Assembly (NCBI GenBank): GCA_964513465.1
Contig: CAZEMR010000001.1
Location: 140,002-204,001 of the forward strand
Direction: 5' to 3'
DNA from: CAZEMR01 sp964513465
GTDB lineage: Bacteria; Bacteroidota; Ignavibacteria; Kapaibacteriales; UBA2268
Length of the DNA: 64,000 nt
Shown here: positions 8,601-16,954 of the stretch, piece by piece
How positions within the stretch are numbered: the stretch's first letter is position 1
Layout: each line of letters starts with the position of its first letter
Position numbers and translations under genes: made by a program
The notes under the pieces: model-generated
Seen by the model: only the letters and a program-made list of their open reading frames with translations
What the model was told of the DNA's origin: nothing
The model's database searches: none

Positions 8601-9476
8601 TTGAGCCCGGCAAAAGATATTTGGACAGTAATCGATCTGGTGCGCTGGGGCACTGAATTTTTCAGCGGAAAGGGAATTGAATCCCCGCGGCTGAATATGG
8701 AATTATTATTGTGCCACCTGCTCGGAATCGAAAGGATCGAGATATATTCTCAGTTCGACAAACCCCTGACACCAGACGAACTGAGCCGTTTACGCGAGAT
8801 GGTTATCCGGCGCGCTAAGCGCGAACCGCTGCAGTATATTATTGGCAGCACCGATTTTATGGGACTGACTATTCGCACAGGCCCCGCTGCTATTGTGCCG
8901 CGTCCGGAGACAGAGCTGCTTGCCGAAAAGGCCATAGCAGCGGCCAGGGATTACGCTGCTCCGCAGGTACTTGATATCGGATGCGGCTCCGGGTGCATAT
9001 CGATTGCGATTGCCAAAAAAGCAATCGCCGCACGCGTCGATGCCATTGATATTTCTGAAGATGCGCTGGCGCTTGCCCGCGAGAACGCACAGATCAACAA
9101 TGTGGAAAACATTTATATTTATAAATGTAATATTTTCGAAACCCTTTCGTTTCCAACTAAGTTTGATATAATTGTTTCGAATCCGCCTTATATTCCTTAC
9201 GAGGAATATAAAACGCTCGAGCCTGAGGTAGGAGATTACGAGCCGGAATTTGCTCTGACCGACGGCGGAGACGGCCTCGGGTTCTATCGGCGGCTGGCCG
9301 TGGTGATGGCTCGGATAATGCAACCAGAGGGCGTTTTTCTGTTGGAAATGGGCGCAGGGCAGGCAGGGGCTGTCGGAAAAATCTTCGCCCCGGCATTCGA
9401 TATTAAAATATATAATGATATGTCGGGGATTGCAAGAATCGCAATCGGCAAGTATAAAACCGGCGGCGAGTCGTAA
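8601..9476 (+). CDS. prmC: Release factor glutamine methyltransferase
   Basis: Methylates the Gln of the GGQ motif in peptide release factors using S-adenosylmethionine. The 291-residue protein has the N-terminal helical domain (LLLCHLLGIERIEIY), the PRPETELL boundary near 100, the SAM-binding loop LDIGCGSGCISIAIAK near 125-140, and the catalytic NPPY in IIVSNPPYIPYEEY near 192-204. It begins at TTG, preceded by a purine-rich GAGGGAAGGCGG stretch. The gene probably shares a transcript with pyrB. The 192 bp after it hold nothing I can name. Confidence 0.94.
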   Translation: MSPAKDIWTVIDLVRWGTEFFSGKGIESPRLNMELLLCHLLGIERIEIYSQFDKPLTPDELSRLREMVIRRAKREPLQYIIGSTDFMGLTIRTGPAAIVPRPETELLAEKAIAAARDYAAPQVLDIGCGSGCISIAIAKKAIAARVDAIDISEDALALARENAQINNVENIYIYKCNIFETLSFPTKFDIIVSNPPYIPYEEYKTLEPEVGDYEPEFALTDGGDGLGFYRRLAVVMARIMQPEGVFLLEMGAGQAGAVGKIFAPAFDIKIYNDMSGIARIAIGKYKTGGES

Positions 9477-9668
9477 CATTTTCGGGGTTTGATGTGTCTT
9501 ATGTTAAGCCCGGGTTAAGAATCGGGCAACAGATGATGAATTTTTAGCCGATGACCGGTGTGGAAGATAAATTGTCAGAGAAATTCCACAGGAAATTGGA
9601 AAAATTTTTTTAGTTTTGAATTCATTCATTTTGAATAAAGTCTTTTTTGCAATTTATACAGGTGATTT

Positions 9669-10013
9669 ATGTCACAAATCAAAAAAGAAGAACAAATCGG
9701 CGGCACACTGCTGCACCTAAAGGGTCAGTTCGTAGGCGGCGAAGAAACCGATCAGCTTCGCGATTCACTAAGGAATATAGCCGAGAAAAAGCAGAATAAT
9801 CTTATCATCAATCTCGATAAGGTTACCTATCTGAATTCGACAGCACTGGGAGTGCTGATATCGGCTCATGCGAATTTTGCGAAACGCGACGGCAAGATCA
9901 TCCTATGCAATGTGAGCAAATCGATCGAGAATATTTTCGTGATCACCAAGCTTTCGCTGGTATTTTCGATAACCGATACTCTGGACGAAGCAATAGAGGA
10001 AATTCAGAAGTAG
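9669..10013 (+). CDS. STAS-domain anti-sigma factor antagonist
   Basis: A 114-residue single STAS domain of the SpoIIAA/RsbV type. Such proteins bind and sequester an anti-sigma kinase when a conserved Ser is unphosphorylated. The phospho-acceptor region is YLNSTALGVLISAH, with Ser57 in the right place, preceded by the usual hydrophobic strand NLIINLDKV. No RsbW-type kinase, PP2C phosphatase or sigma factor lies beside it, so the partner must be encoded elsewhere. It sits 61 bp before exbB and might be the first gene of that locus, but a functional link is not shown. Confidence 0.88.
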   Translation: MSQIKKEEQIGGTLLHLKGQFVGGEETDQLRDSLRNIAEKKQNNLIINLDKVTYLNSTALGVLISAHANFAKRDGKIILCNVSKSIENIFVITKLSLVFSITDTLDEAIEEIQK

Positions 10014-10074
10014 AGTTTTTCAATCATGCATATATATATCTGTTTATCAAATAATTAATTGAAAGGTTTTTTCA

Positions 10075-10857
10075 ATGAAAAACTTATTTAATGTTATTGT
10101 AATCGTTTTGTCTTTAGCAGTAGCTTATACGATTTATTTTGCTGTGTTGGGTAATCCCGACAACTTCAAAGACCCCGAGATAAAACACGAACCGAAACCC
10201 GGAAACGTACTTGGCACAATCTACACCGGCGGCCCGCTCGTAGGCCTTCTGATGGCTCTTGTAATTATATCCGTTACCTTTACATTCGAACGTACTTTCT
10301 CTATCAACAAAGCCAAAGGCAAAGGCAATCCCGCAATCTTTATCCGTAAGGTGATTGACAACCTGCAGAAAGGAGATATGGAAGCGGCCCTTGCCGAGTG
10401 CGACAAACAACGCGGCAGCGTGGCTAATGTGCTCCGGGCCGCAATCGAGCGCTTCAAAGAGGTCGAGGACGACCCCGAATATGGCGCCGAGAAAAAGATT
10501 GCCGAGACCCAGCGCGCAATCGACGAGGCTATGAACCTCGAAACTCCGCTTCTGGAGAAAAACCTGGTTATACTCTCGACTGTTGCATCGGTCGCAGTGC
10601 TTGTCGGTCTGCTTGGTACGACAATCGGTATGATCCGCGCATTCCAGGCTCTTGCAGTCAGCGGTACCGTATCCGCCGTCCAGCTTTCGATCGGTATCTC
10701 CGAGGCACTCTACAACACAGCAGGCGGCCTTATCGGAGCTATTGTATCGATTCTTGCATACAACTTCTTTACAACAAAAGTTGATAATTTCGTTTATATG
10801 ATTGATGAGGCTATCCTTAATATTACACAGATATTTACAGCCAGAGTCAAGAAATAA
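10075..10857 (+). CDS. exbB: MotA/TolQ/ExbB proton channel family protein
   Basis: Inner-membrane channel subunit that, with ExbD, uses the proton gradient to energize TonB. The 260 residues have an N-terminal helix (about 4-23), a second helix near 55-75, a cytoplasmic helical domain (IRKVIDNLQKGDMEAALAEC) and the channel pair near 160-245, with VGLLGTTIGMIRAFQALA and ALYNTAGGLIGAIVSILAYN. These are the diagnostic TolQ/ExbB signatures. It heads the ExbB-ExbD-ExbD-TonB-TonB series with 40-70 bp gaps, so it probably forms one operon. Confidence 0.95.
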   Translation: MKNLFNVIVIVLSLAVAYTIYFAVLGNPDNFKDPEIKHEPKPGNVLGTIYTGGPLVGLLMALVIISVTFTFERTFSINKAKGKGNPAIFIRKVIDNLQKGDMEAALAECDKQRGSVANVLRAAIERFKEVEDDPEYGAEKKIAETQRAIDEAMNLETPLLEKNLVILSTVASVAVLVGLLGTTIGMIRAFQALAVSGTVSAVQLSIGISEALYNTAGGLIGAIVSILAYNFFTTKVDNFVYMIDEAILNITQIFTARVKK

Positions 10858-10902
10858 GTATTAATTTAATTAAGTTGAATTAATCATAACAGGGAGCAAT
10901 CC

Positions 10903-11418
10903 GTGCCTAAAGTAAAAAAGAAAAGAGTAGGGTTTGTGATCGACATGACTCCGCTTGTTGATATAACATTTCTGTTGCTTACATTCTTTATGTTTACCGC
11001 CAAGTTCAAAACCGAAGCGGAAGCAGAGCAGAAATTCTTCATCAAGCGCCCTGCAGCTACGGCCGATACTTCCAAGCTTCCGCAGCACGACCTGGCAATT
11101 ATCAAGGTGGCCATCGATTCGGCAACAGCCGATACTTCGTATTATTACGAACTGATTAACGAGACCGATCGCCAGACCGTGTGGGCGTCTGTTGAGGGAA
11201 TCCCCCAGGAACAACTGGATGATCCCCAGCTCCAGGTAGACCTCGATATGCTGGATAATCTTATCGGCGCTACCCGGCGGGTGCGGCCCGAAACAGTATT
11301 CGCTGTCGACGCCGATAAACGGCTTCGGTTCCAGTGGGTATGGGACGCAATGGACAAGCTCAGGAAGAATCGGGCAACGGTGTTTAATTACATTACCGAA
11401 AAACGCGGCGGAATGTAA
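10903..11418 (+). CDS. exbD: ExbD/TolR family biopolymer transport protein (first copy)
   Basis: Single-span partner of ExbB. After a short basic cytoplasmic start (MPKVKKKRVGFVIDMTPLVD) comes the transmembrane helix ITFLLLTFFMFTA. The proton-carrying Asp is the D of PLVDITFLL, near residue 24. The periplasmic domain is about 125 residues. It starts at GTG behind CAGGGAGC. The second copy just downstream has the same N-terminal motif but a different periplasmic domain, so the two could form mixed dimers or serve different partners. Confidence 0.93.
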   Translation: MPKVKKKRVGFVIDMTPLVDITFLLLTFFMFTAKFKTEAEAEQKFFIKRPAATADTSKLPQHDLAIIKVAIDSATADTSYYYELINETDRQTVWASVEGIPQEQLDDPQLQVDLDMLDNLIGATRRVRPETVFAVDADKRLRFQWVWDAMDKLRKNRATVFNYITEKRGGM

Positions 11419-11483
11419 GTTTTCCGCTAAAGGATCATCTACCAAATAAAATTAAAATGTAAAAAACTAAATTGGAGTGATAT

Positions 11484-12077
11484 ATGGCTGGTGGTGGCGG
11501 CCAAATGAAAGTTGAACGCGGTAAACGCGGGAAACAAAGCAAACGCAAAAAGAAGAAGAGAGTTGGGTTTCACCTCGATATGACTCCTCTGGTGGATATC
11601 ACATTTCTGCTGCTGACGTTCTTTATGTTCACAACAACTATGGCGCAGCCGCAGATTATGGAAATGACTATTCCCCCGGAGATCAAGCAGGAAATCGAGG
11701 TTAGGGCCTCCGAACTCATGGAGATATTTGTCCGCGAGGACGACCAGGTATTCTGGAGAGTCGGCGAAGATGAACCCGAACCCGTTAAAATTGACCAGAT
11801 CGAGAAGCTGGCTATCAGGGAAAACCTGAAGCCGGAAGTAAAAAATAAACTTATCACCGCTGTAAAAGTCAGCCCCGAAGCTACTTACAGCCTGATAATC
11901 GAAATACTCGACGAACTCAACCTTGCGGAGACTACAATCACGCAGGAGATCACAAAAGAAACTGACCCGGAAACCGGTCAGACCAAAAAAAGAGAACGAA
12001 GGTTCACAATAGCTGAACTGACAGAAAATGAAAAAGAAATGATTTCAGAAGAAGCAATGTCACAGAAAGAGGAGTAA
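11484..12077 (+). CDS. exbD: ExbD/TolR family biopolymer transport protein (second copy)
   Basis: Second ExbD-like protein, 197 residues. It has a longer basic cytoplasmic lead (GGGGQMKVERGKRGKQSKRK) and then VGFHLDMTPLVDITFLLLTF, with the same channel Asp as the first copy. The periplasmic part contains MEMTIPPEIKQEIEVRASEL and a folding unit LIIEILDELNLAETTI typical of ExbD. An extra charged tail after it (residues about 160-197) is rich in Glu and Lys. It lies 65 bp after the first copy and 3 bp before the first tonB. Confidence 0.92.
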   Translation: MAGGGGQMKVERGKRGKQSKRKKKKRVGFHLDMTPLVDITFLLLTFFMFTTTMAQPQIMEMTIPPEIKQEIEVRASELMEIFVREDDQVFWRVGEDEPEPVKIDQIEKLAIRENLKPEVKNKLITAVKVSPEATYSLIIEILDELNLAETTITQEITKETDPETGQTKKRERRFTIAELTENEKEMISEEAMSQKEE

Positions 12078-12080
12078 ATC

Positions 12081-12866
12081 ATGGCATCCTCAAACCAATA
12101 TGATGTACCACTGCCATTTAAATACGGAGCACCCGAACTCAAAGAGTTTATCTGGCGCTTTACACTGCGCGGATTCCTGATCACAACAGCTCTAGTGATC
12201 CTTTTCCTCGTGCTGTTCTTTGTGTACCGGACAATCTCCGAGGCCGAGGGGGTAGAGCTTAAAAAAGCACCTATCTCCAAGATCGAGCTTGTGGATGTGC
12301 CGCCGCCTCCGACAGACGAGGCCTCGGCACCGCCTCCGCCCACACAGCAGATCGTTGCCACAGGCCCGGCAGTGCGCGCAGGCAATCCAGTGCCAGTACC
12401 CGATGCGATGGTCAAGCCCGATATGAAGGAATTCGCTACGGTCGACGTCCAGAGCCGCGCTTCGGCAGAAGGCGGCGACGGTGTTGACCTCGGTGATTTT
12501 GCTGCCAATATCGACTTCGAAAGCGGCGGAGACCAGGTTAAAGTCGAAGTTCGCGAAGAAGAACCCGGAATCAACGAATTCATTCCGGTCGAAAAACAGC
12601 CTTCGGTTGATCTGGCAGAACTTCAGAAGAACGTTAAATATCCGGATATGGCACGCCGCGCTGGTATCGAAGGCACAGTTACTATTCGCGTGCTCGTCGA
12701 TCAAGACGGCTCAGTGCGCAGGATGGTGGTTCAATCGACCGATTCCGAACTGCTGAACGAAGCAGCCAAGGATGCTGTCAAAAAGACCGCTTTCACCCCT
12801 GCGATCCAGAACAACGAACCTGTTATTTGCTGGGTGAGTATCCCGATCAGGTTCAAGCTAAGATAA
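12081..12866 (+). CDS. tonB: TonB-family energy transducer (first copy)
   Basis: Predicted to carry conformational energy from ExbB/ExbD to outer-membrane receptors. The 261 residues have an unusual cytoplasmic lead of about 35 residues (KYGAPELKEFIWRFTLRGF), one membrane helix (about 35-57), a short Pro-rich stretch (VPPPPTDEASAPPPPTQ), a conserved-looking PVPVPDAMVKPDMKEFATV segment, and a C-terminal TonB domain (about 170-261) with YPDMARRAGIEGTVTIRVLV. The Pro-rich spacer is shorter than in classical TonB, so reach across the periplasm is uncertain. It has a close paralogue downstream. Confidence 0.92.
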   Translation: MASSNQYDVPLPFKYGAPELKEFIWRFTLRGFLITTALVILFLVLFFVYRTISEAEGVELKKAPISKIELVDVPPPPTDEASAPPPPTQQIVATGPAVRAGNPVPVPDAMVKPDMKEFATVDVQSRASAEGGDGVDLGDFAANIDFESGGDQVKVEVREEEPGINEFIPVEKQPSVDLAELQKNVKYPDMARRAGIEGTVTIRVLVDQDGSVRRMVVQSTDSELLNEAAKDAVKKTAFTPAIQNNEPVICWVSIPIRFKLR

Positions 12867-13140
12867 TGCATTTATTCATAATTTGAATACGTTCATTGAC
12901 ATATATTGATGCGCGATGTTTCAACGGATTCGGTCCGATGCCGTGTAACCTTTTTTCGATTGCCTGTGTCTACTTAATAGAAACAGAATTAACAGAACAA
13001 TGGCGGCAGGAAGAGGGTCGAATACCTGAAAACCAAAACCGCAGAAGCAAAAAACGTGATCCGGACTTCCGGATCCGCAGATAAATCAGATTGATTTCCG
13101 AATAAGGTTTGTCTTACACATTTTCACAAGGAGTTTAGTT
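12867..13140. other. gap between the two tonB copies, with a hairpin
   Basis: This 274-bp gap lies inside an otherwise compact operon. It holds a perfect inverted repeat, GATCCGGA (13058-13065) and TCCGGATC (13068-13075), with a 2-base loop and no T-tract. A 62-codon open frame at 12896-13084 resembles no family and has no clear ribosome site. The gap may be residue of the tonB duplication or a processing/stability element between the cistrons. Confidence 0.5.
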
Positions 13141-13926
13141 ATGACAACCTATGATCGATATAACGCAGCGCTTCCGGTTGAATACGGAGCAAAAGAAATC
13201 AAGGAGTTTATCGGAAAGTTCACGCTTCGCGGTTTTGCCATCACGACATCAATTATTGCTGTATTGCTGGCACTATTTCTGATAATTGAGGCTTTATCCG
13301 AAGCTGATGACAGAGGCACAGATGTGCTGATCCACAGAGATATTCCATGGACACATCTGGAGCCACCGGCGGATAATCCGGCGACACCAAACCAGCCGCC
13401 GATCGAGGAAATTATTCCCGGCGGCCCGGCCCAGCGCGCTGGCAATCCTGTGCCGGTACCCGACGCAGTAGTCGGACCGGATATGAAGGAATTCGCCACA
13501 GTGGAAATTCAGTCACGCGCATCGGCCGAAGGATTTGATGGAATTGACCAGGGAAGCTTTGCTCCCGGAATTGAATTCGATGAAAATCCCGGTCCGGTCG
13601 AGTTGGAAATCCGCGAGGCAGAGCCCGGCATCGAAGTGTTTACCCCGGTAGACAGACAGCCTATGGTCGATCTTGCCGATCTTCAGAAAAATGTGGTCTA
13701 TCCCGAGCTTGCGCGACGCGCCGGCATCGAAGGCACAGTTGTTTTGCGAGTGCTTATCGATACCGACGGCTTGGTTCGCCGTATGGCCGTTTTGGCGACC
13801 GATTCCGAACTGCTGAACGAAGCAGCAATGAATGCTGTAATAAAATCGACATTTACTCCGGCAATACAGAACAGCGAACCTGTAATGTGTTGGGTTAATA
13901 TCCCTATCAGATTCAGGCTCAGATGA
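13141..13926 (+). CDS. tonB: TonB-family energy transducer (second copy)
   Basis: Tandem paralogue of the preceding tonB, also exactly 261 residues. It keeps the same order: EYGAKEIKEFIGKFTLRGF, membrane helix (about 36-58), Pro-containing spacer, RAGNPVPVPDAVVGPDMKEF, QSRASAEG, and a TonB C-terminal domain with YPELARRAGIEGTVVLRVLI. The two copies share long identical words, for example PDMKEFATV and TDSELLNEAA, but differ most in the spacer after the membrane helix. AAGGAG lies just upstream of the ATG. The copies may serve different receptors or respond to the two ExbD versions. Confidence 0.92.
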   Translation: MTTYDRYNAALPVEYGAKEIKEFIGKFTLRGFAITTSIIAVLLALFLIIEALSEADDRGTDVLIHRDIPWTHLEPPADNPATPNQPPIEEIIPGGPAQRAGNPVPVPDAVVGPDMKEFATVEIQSRASAEGFDGIDQGSFAPGIEFDENPGPVELEIREAEPGIEVFTPVDRQPMVDLADLQKNVVYPELARRAGIEGTVVLRVLIDTDGLVRRMAVLATDSELLNEAAMNAVIKSTFTPAIQNSEPVMCWVNIPIRFRLR

Positions 13927-13979
13927 TATATTTAATTTGGACAAAGGACACCGCTCATTAGCAATAATTCTGATAAGTT

Positions 13980-14204
13980 ATGTTTTTAAAAATCATTAAC
14001 TATACTGTCCGCGGAATGATCGTGGTAATCGGGATTCTGCTGGTAAGCGGTGTTCTTATGCCCGAAGGCGCCGACGATACCCTGATCAGGGTCATGGGCG
14101 TAATATTCATACTATTCGGCGCATACAGAATCGCTATGTTCCGCTCTCAGCAACAACGTTACCTAAGTTACGAAGAGGAGGAGGATGAAGATGAAAAAAA
14201 TTAG
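13980..14204 (+). CDS. small two-helix membrane protein, unknown function
   Basis: A 74-residue protein not recognised as a named family. It has two hydrophobic helices (about 9-28 and 37-55) joined by a short polar turn (PEGADDTLIR), and ends in an acidic tail, EEEEDEDEKN. The stop overlaps the start region of the PstS-like gene, so the two are translationally linked. The same small gene between TonB and a PstS-like protein suggests an accessory inner-membrane role in this locus, but that is inference. Confidence 0.72.
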   Translation: MFLKIINYTVRGMIVVIGILLVSGVLMPEGADDTLIRVMGVIFILFGAYRIAMFRSQQQRYLSYEEEEDEDEKN

Positions 14205-15117
14205 CATTACCACCGCTCTGATTGCATTATGCTCGCTGTTGTTTGCGTCGTGCGAAACGGAGCCCCGCGAGGGCGAAGAGGTAAAGGAGACCATGACCAG
14301 CGGCGAATTTACGGTATATTGCGACGCCGCTGTTTATGATTTCCTCGATACTACGTTCGCTATGTATCGCGAGGAATACCCCAAGGTAAAGCTGACCACC
14401 ATAGAGGTCGACGCACGCCAGGCCATGCAGATGCTGCTTTCGGGCAACACCCGCGTTTCGATTATCGCAAGGGATTATCTGCCCGACGAGGACTCTCTTA
14501 TGAAAGTCCACGAGGTAGATCGCCACGAAAGATTCCACATTCTGGACGACGCTCTGGTGTTTTACGCAAATCCGGAATTTCCGCTTGATACACTCAACGA
14601 AACACAGATCAAAGAAATTCTTACAAATAAAGATGCAAAATTAAAGAATTACTTTAAAGAACTGAAAGAAGAGCCGCGTCTGGTCACTCTTGAGTATACC
14701 TCGTCGGTATTTGCCAATATCAAAATGATGGCCGCCGAAGGAGCAGCAATCCAAAGAACGATGAAGTATTTCCAGACCCCGGATTCCGTGCGCAATTTCG
14801 TTGTCGACAATCCGAATACTATCGGGATCGGCTACCTCTCGCAGGTTGTGCGCGACCCGGCACTGAAAATGATCCGAATCGGCTTTACTGATTCGACTGG
14901 TAAATATATGTACCCCGAAACCGTGCATCAGGCAAACATAATCCGGGGAATGTATCCCTGGCCGGTGCCATATTATGCATATCTGTTGCGCGACCTGAGG
15001 GACCTGCCGTATTGGTTCGGCACTTTCCTGGCCAAAGAATCATATGTTCAGAGATATTTCAAAGATAAGGGGCTGGTGCCCGCTTTTGCGAAAATAGTTT
15101 TAATACCACAGGACTAA
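14191..15117 (+). CDS. PstS-like phosphate-binding-family lipoprotein
   Basis: Substrate-binding protein of the PstS/PBP-like fold, with a lipobox near LFASC (Cys20) for membrane anchoring. Fold landmarks are LLSGNTRVSIIARDY (about 85-99), ALVFYANPEFPLDTL and NTIGIGYLSQVV near 205-216. The ATG at 14191 is chosen because AGGAGG ends about 7 bases before it; the in-frame ATG at 14185 abuts that site. No pstC, pstA, pstB or phoU is nearby. Instead it sits in the Exb/Ton locus, so it may hand ligand or phosphate-like signal to that machinery and not to an ABC transporter. Confidence 0.85.
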   Translation: MKKISITTALIALCSLLFASCETEPREGEEVKETMTSGEFTVYCDAAVYDFLDTTFAMYREEYPKVKLTTIEVDARQAMQMLLSGNTRVSIIARDYLPDEDSLMKVHEVDRHERFHILDDALVFYANPEFPLDTLNETQIKEILTNKDAKLKNYFKELKEEPRLVTLEYTSSVFANIKMMAAEGAAIQRTMKYFQTPDSVRNFVVDNPNTIGIGYLSQVVRDPALKMIRIGFTDSTGKYMYPETVHQANIIRGMYPWPVPYYAYLLRDLRDLPYWFGTFLAKESYVQRYFKDKGLVPAFAKIVLIPQD

Positions 15118-15131
15118 GGGATAAAGAAGTA

Positions 15132-16841
15132 ATGAAAAAATTGATTTTAATCGTATTCGCAGTAATGATTGCAGGCGCATTCGACGCCGCTTCGCAGACG
15201 CCTTCGGAGATGTTTCGTAAATATCTCGACGAAAAGAAACTCGAAGAAGCTGCCGCTTATATTCCCGCGGCCATCAAAGAGAATTATAAAGACCGCGAAC
15301 TCGCTGTCCAGGCCGGCGATGTATATATGGACCTCGGACGCCTGGACTCGGCGCTGATTATGTATCGCCGCGCAGAGGATATGGACGACACACCCGAAAT
15401 TATGACAAAAATTGCCGAAACGCTTTCGATTCAGGGTAAATACGAACAGGCAATCGAAATCATGAAAGAAGTAATCGAGGATGAGGAAGGCGAGCCGAAC
15501 CCAATTCTCGAACTGGCGCAAATATATATCCGCGCCGATTCGCTGAGCCAGGCGGAACTACTGATTACCCGTGCCCGCCAGATGGACAAATCAAACCCCG
15601 AAGCATACGTGGCACTCGGAGATCTTTATTTCGCCCAAAGGGTATACGCACTCGCTCGACAGAACTATGAGGAGGCGATCAGCCTTGATTCCGACCTGAC
15701 CGAAGCGCGCATTAAGCTGGCGACTTCGTATTACTGGCTCGCCAACCGCGAATCCGACGAAGACCTGGCCAACGAGCTATTTACGCGTTCGCTGCAGGAA
15801 TGGAACCGCGTTACACAGGCCGACACAATGAATGCCCGCGCCTACTTCGAGCAGGGCAAAATCCTGTTTTTCTCGAAAAATTATCGCAAAGCCGCTCCCG
15901 CGCTCAGCCGCTACGTCAAGCTTCGTCCGAGCGGTAGCCTCGGACGCTGGTATCTGGCGCAATCATTCTATGAAGTCGGCGTATGCGACAGCGCCGCGCC
16001 GCATCTTCGCTACGTAGCCAAAGAGATCGACTCGGTCAGGAATAAAGCAGAATTATTGCTTGCCCGCTGCTACTTTGACCAAAAAGATTATGAAAAATCA
16101 TATGAGCAGTATCAGGAAATTTTTTCAAAAGGAACCGACACGCTTATAGACCCAATGGACTACAAGCGCTATGGAGGCGCAGCTTTCCTTGTGGGCGATA
16201 CCACCAAATCGATCGAGATATACAATAAAACAATCGACAAATACCCCGATCAGTCCTGCGACCTGATGGAACGACTGGGTAAACTTCTGCTCTTTATGAA
16301 AAAATACGACGAAGCAATAGACGTCTTTAACAAATCATTGAGAATTGAAGCATGTGCGGATACGGCAACGGATTATCAGAAGTATTACTTCATCGGAGTG
16401 AGCCATATATTCGCCCAGCGGCCGGATTCGGCAATTAGTCCTTTGAAACAGGCAATACGGCTTGATTCGAACTATCTGAGCTCTTATGTTTATCTCGGCG
16501 ATGCCTATGCAAGTATCGATAGCAGCAAGAAGGCCGAGGAAACATTCCGCTTTGTGATCGAGCACGGCGATACTGCCACAAATCAAAAAGAAATGGTGCA
16601 GGCGATATCCAAGCTGGCAGGCCTGCTGCTCGACAATCAGGACTATAACGGTCTGCTTCGTATAGTCGACCAGTGGATCGAATTGCAGCCCGATTCGCCC
16701 TACCCCTATATATATAAAGCAGTGGCCTATCAGGGCACCGGCAACGTAGAGAGGGCATGCCAATTCTACAGAAAAGTACTCAGCATCGAGCCCAGAAACA
16801 AAGTGGCGCGAACCAATATGCAGAACCTCGGATGCGAATAG
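15132..16841 (+). CDS. exported TPR-repeat protein
   Basis: A 569-residue protein with a signal peptide (MKKLILIVFAVMIAGAFDAA) and tetratricopeptide repeats along nearly its full length, for example YVALGDLYFAQRVYALARQN, YFEQGKILFFSKNYRKAAPA and YVYLGDAYASIDSSKKAEET. TPR solenoids bind protein partners, and this one should lie in the periplasm. It follows the PstS-like gene by 14 bp and is closed by a terminator, so it is the last gene of the Exb/Ton locus. Its partner is unknown. The repeated conserved pairing with TonB genes suggests a scaffold for the Ton complex or its receptors. Confidence 0.88.
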   Translation: MKKLILIVFAVMIAGAFDAASQTPSEMFRKYLDEKKLEEAAAYIPAAIKENYKDRELAVQAGDVYMDLGRLDSALIMYRRAEDMDDTPEIMTKIAETLSIQGKYEQAIEIMKEVIEDEEGEPNPILELAQIYIRADSLSQAELLITRARQMDKSNPEAYVALGDLYFAQRVYALARQNYEEAISLDSDLTEARIKLATSYYWLANRESDEDLANELFTRSLQEWNRVTQADTMNARAYFEQGKILFFSKNYRKAAPALSRYVKLRPSGSLGRWYLAQSFYEVGVCDSAAPHLRYVAKEIDSVRNKAELLLARCYFDQKDYEKSYEQYQEIFSKGTDTLIDPMDYKRYGGAAFLVGDTTKSIEIYNKTIDKYPDQSCDLMERLGKLLLFMKKYDEAIDVFNKSLRIEACADTATDYQKYYFIGVSHIFAQRPDSAISPLKQAIRLDSNYLSSYVYLGDAYASIDSSKKAEETFRFVIEHGDTATNQKEMVQAISKLAGLLLDNQDYNGLLRIVDQWIELQPDSPYPYIYKAVAYQGTGNVERACQFYRKVLSIEPRNKVARTNMQNLGCE

Positions 16842-16864
16842 AGTAACATCCCGGAATAATTAAT

Positions 16865-16897
16865 AAGGAGGCTGCATTCAGCCTCCTTTTGTTTTTT
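16865..16897 (+). terminator. intrinsic terminator after the Exb/Ton locus
   Basis: AAGGAGGCTG (16865-16874) pairs perfectly with CAGCCTCCTT (16879-16888) around CATT. It is followed by TTGTTTTTT. It separates the Exb/Ton locus from the fatty acid operon promoter that begins at its edge. Confidence 0.94.
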
Positions 16898-16926
16898 GGA
16901 AAATGAGTGCATGGTTTGTATATTTG
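16895..16926 (+). promoter_or_regulatory. Bacteroidota-type promoter of the yceD-rpmF-fab operon
   Basis: TTTG at 16895-16898, a 20-base spacer and TATATTTG at 16919-16926 match TTTG-N19/20-TAnnTTTG completely. The -33 box lies in the T-tract of the preceding terminator. The -7 box ends 28 bases before the ATG at 16955, a distance close to those at the comB and ffh promoters. Confidence 0.75.
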
Positions 16927-16954
16927 TAAGATTATTTAGCGACGGCTATTGAAA

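Noticed and set aside
12896..13084. 62-codon open frame between the tonB genes
   Set aside because: No family resemblance, no clear ribosome site, and mixed composition. Treated as part of the gap.
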